Assembly (NCBI GenBank): GCA_905233645.1
Contig: CAJODZ010000027.1
Coordinates: forward strand, 1 to 42,621
Length of the DNA stretch: 42,621 nucleotides
Direction: 5' to 3'
From: an uncultured Synergistales bacterium
GTDB lineage: Bacteria > Synergistota > Synergistia > Synergistales > Aminobacteriaceae
The position numbers and the translations under genes are program-made. The notes beneath the pieces were generated by a model. That model searched no databases, had not been told where the DNA came from, and saw only the letters and a list, made by a program, of their open reading frames with translations. Below are positions 41,020 to 42,621 of this stretch, one piece after another; position 1 is the first letter of the stretch; each line of letters starts with the position of its first letter.

Positions 41020-41038
41020 ATTTTGGTGGGGCTTTTGA
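41007..41038 (+). terminator. Terminator after folC
   Basis: ACCCC...GGGG stem followed by CTTTT; overlaps the end of folC. Confidence 0.45.
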
Positions 41039-41060
41039 TATAATACATAAAATTTTTAGT

Positions 41061-41100
41061 AAGGAGTACTCTTGACAAAATGCAAAATCGCACAATAATT
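41061..41100 (+). promoter_or_regulatory. Leader/promoter-like cassette upstream of heptad tract B
   Basis: AAGGAGTACTC-TTGACA-N16-AATAAT abutting the repeats; ATG at 41080 opens a frame through the tract. Confidence 0.6.
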
Positions 41101-41163
41101 GAGCAACGAGCAACGAGCAACGAGCAACGAGCAACGAGCAACGAGCAACGAGCAACGAGCAAC
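41101..41163 (+). repeat. Heptanucleotide tandem repeat, 9 x GAGCAAC
   Basis: Direct reading: nine perfect contiguous copies. Confidence 0.99.
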
Positions 41164-41734
41164 GCTATTCTATTGTCCTTTCAAACGTAAACAGGAATGA
41201 TTATATTGACTTCTTAAAAGGTGTTCTTATTTGTCTTGTCGTTTGGGCACACTTGGATGGCGCGTTTTTTGAACATTCTGCTGACAGGTTAGATTTTAGA
41301 ATAGCTTATTCTTTTCATATGTTCATGTTTATGTTTGTGAGTGGCTGGCTTGTTAAAAGTCTTGGCCGAGAATTAAATTTAAAATGGTTATTAAAACGTT
41401 TTAGAAATTTGATGATACCGTACTTAGCATGGACTTTGATAAATATTTTTAGGCGTGGCAATACTGGAAACTTTTTATCTGAGTATGTGTATAGGGTTTT
41501 AAGCAATTCGTATTGGTTCTTAATTGTATTATTTTTTTGTGATTGCACGATATTTATAATTAACAATATAAAAATTAACAAATATTTTTCAGCAATTCTA
41601 TTCATAATTTTAAGTAATGCGATTTATGTAATATTCCCTCAACTAAGAGAACATGCTGGCGTAGCGTATCTAAGACTGTATGCGGTGCATATGCCGTTTT
41701 ATATGGCTGGATTTTTCATGGCAGATAAAAAACA

Positions 41735-41810
41735 TCTCGTGAATAAACTTTTTGACAGCAAAATAATTTACATGTAAATTATTTTGCTGTCAAAAAGTTT
41801 ATTCACGAGA
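41735..41810. repeat. Perfect 76-bp spacer-less palindrome
   Basis: TCTCGTGAATAAACTTTTTGACAGCAAAATAATTTACA | TGTAAATTATTTTGCTGTCAAAAAGTTTATTCACGAGA, arms of 38 bp exactly complementary. Confidence 0.98.
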
Positions 41811-42166
41811 ATGATATTGGCTAATTTGGGTTTAAGCAGCAGGTTAATTTACATAATCGTAACAACGTATAATCATTATATAGTGGCAACGTTAGGCTGT
41901 TGGTTTATTGCTACTCTCGTGAAATTTATTTATAAACACGAGTATTTTGATATCGTTCAAAAATTCCTGATATACATTGGGCAGTACACTTTGCTTATAT
42001 ATATACTTGACGGGACATTTCGTGTCAGATGTTTTGACAGTTTGCCGTTAAATTTTTTAATTTCGTTCATGCTGTCTATAACTTTGCCCGTATTTGTATA
42101 TAAAATTCTTGATAAATTTTCGCCGACAAGATTTTTGTTATTAGGCAAATCATATCGTTAAAATAT

Positions 42167-42213
42167 AACCCCGTAGGCTTTTATAACTTAAAAAATTTCC
42201 TGCGGGGTTTTGC
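42167..42213 (+). terminator. Terminator after the acyltransferase
   Basis: AACCCCGTAGG...CCTGCGGGGTT stem (one G-U) followed by TT. Confidence 0.7.
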
Positions 42214-42240
42214 TTTATTTTCTGAAGCCAGGTTTAAAAC

Positions 42241-42621
42241 AACCGACTTTTAGTAGGTTAGCTTTTAGCAAAAATTTTTGGTAAGTTATGTTATAGGTGA
42301 AAGGTGTAGAATATCAGACAACTGGACATTCAAAATTTGACATTAAGTATCATTTCGTTTGGTAAAAAATACCGCTATAAAATTTTAAATAGTGATGTAG
42401 GACAGAGATTAAAAATGTTACTGATACAAACTTGTCAAAGTGAAACATCACAATAATAAGCGGTCATATAGCAAAAGACCATGTACATATTCTTGTTTCA
42501 TGTCCTCCTAGCTTATCTCCAGCGAATATAGTGCAATATTTAAAAGGCAGAAGTTCTAAAATACTTCAGAGTGAATACCCACAATTAAGGAAACAATATT
42601 GGGGACAGCATTTATGGGCAC
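42241..42621 (+). mobile_element. tnpA: Decayed IS200/IS605-family element: possible left-end hairpin plus frameshifted tnpA, truncated by window end
   Basis: Hairpin AACCGAC-TTTTA-GTAGGTT at 42241-42259; tnpA pieces KYHFVW, KKYRYKILNSDVGQRLKMLLIQTCQSE, then after TAATAA: IISGHIAKDHVHILVSCPPSLSPANIVQYLKGRSSKILQSEYPQLRKQYWGQHLWA in different frames. Confidence 0.85.

Larger units (their letters stand above)
41080..42161 (+). pseudogene. Acyltransferase family 3-like polytopic membrane protein, out of frame with its ATG and interrupted by a stop
   Basis: Frame 0 from 41163 reads RYSIVLSNVNRNDYIDFLKGVLICLVVWAHLDGAFF...FMADKKHLVNKLFDSKIIYM* then, same frame, IILLSKSLFTRMILANLGLSSRLIYI...LLLGKSYR*; ATG 41080 is in a different frame at 9 repeats. 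Confidence 0.75.

Noticed and set aside
21591-41163. Heptad tracts as CRISPR
   Set aside because: Contiguous 7-bp units with no spacers and no cas genes.
1-42621. tRNA or rRNA genes
   Set aside because: No recognisable tRNA T-arm/anticodon architecture or rRNA segments noticed by eye; a tRNAscan/Infernal run would be decisive.

Overview
This is a low-GC bacterial chromosomal segment. The first reading frame ends in a GGC-TM-KKK tail resembling a Synergist-CTERM sorting signal, so the source is probably Synergistota (inference). Conserved content includes FGGY kinase/adenine deaminase/purine permease, a VanX-like dipeptidase, a frameshifted 5'-nucleotidase, polyprenyl synthase, dnaG, an ABC-F protein, tandem Bug/TctC-like proteins, a surface-glycan block (DUF1919, SDR, GT4s), a tolC-PHP-macA-ABC operon, a NikKLMQO-type ECF nickel transporter, and murC-murB-ftsQ-like-ftsA-ftsZ-SPOR-folC. 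The right edge is accessory: an interrupted acyltransferase and a decayed IS200/IS605 tnpA. Strongest unusual signals: (1) two heptanucleotide tracts (6x and 9x), each upstream of a surface-glycan gene and each preceded by a related TTGACAAAA(G)TGC...GCACA(T)AAT leader. In the acyltransferase locus the tract length sets the reading frame, and the current 9-copy state is predicted OFF. (2) A 118-bp intergenic repeat with two near-identical copies and one diverged inverted copy. (3) A perfect 76-bp spacer-less palindrome inside the acyltransferase, with a stop codon at its centre. (4) Several frameshifts restricted to accessory or envelope genes while core genes are intact. All calls are by eye from sequence; no searches were run.
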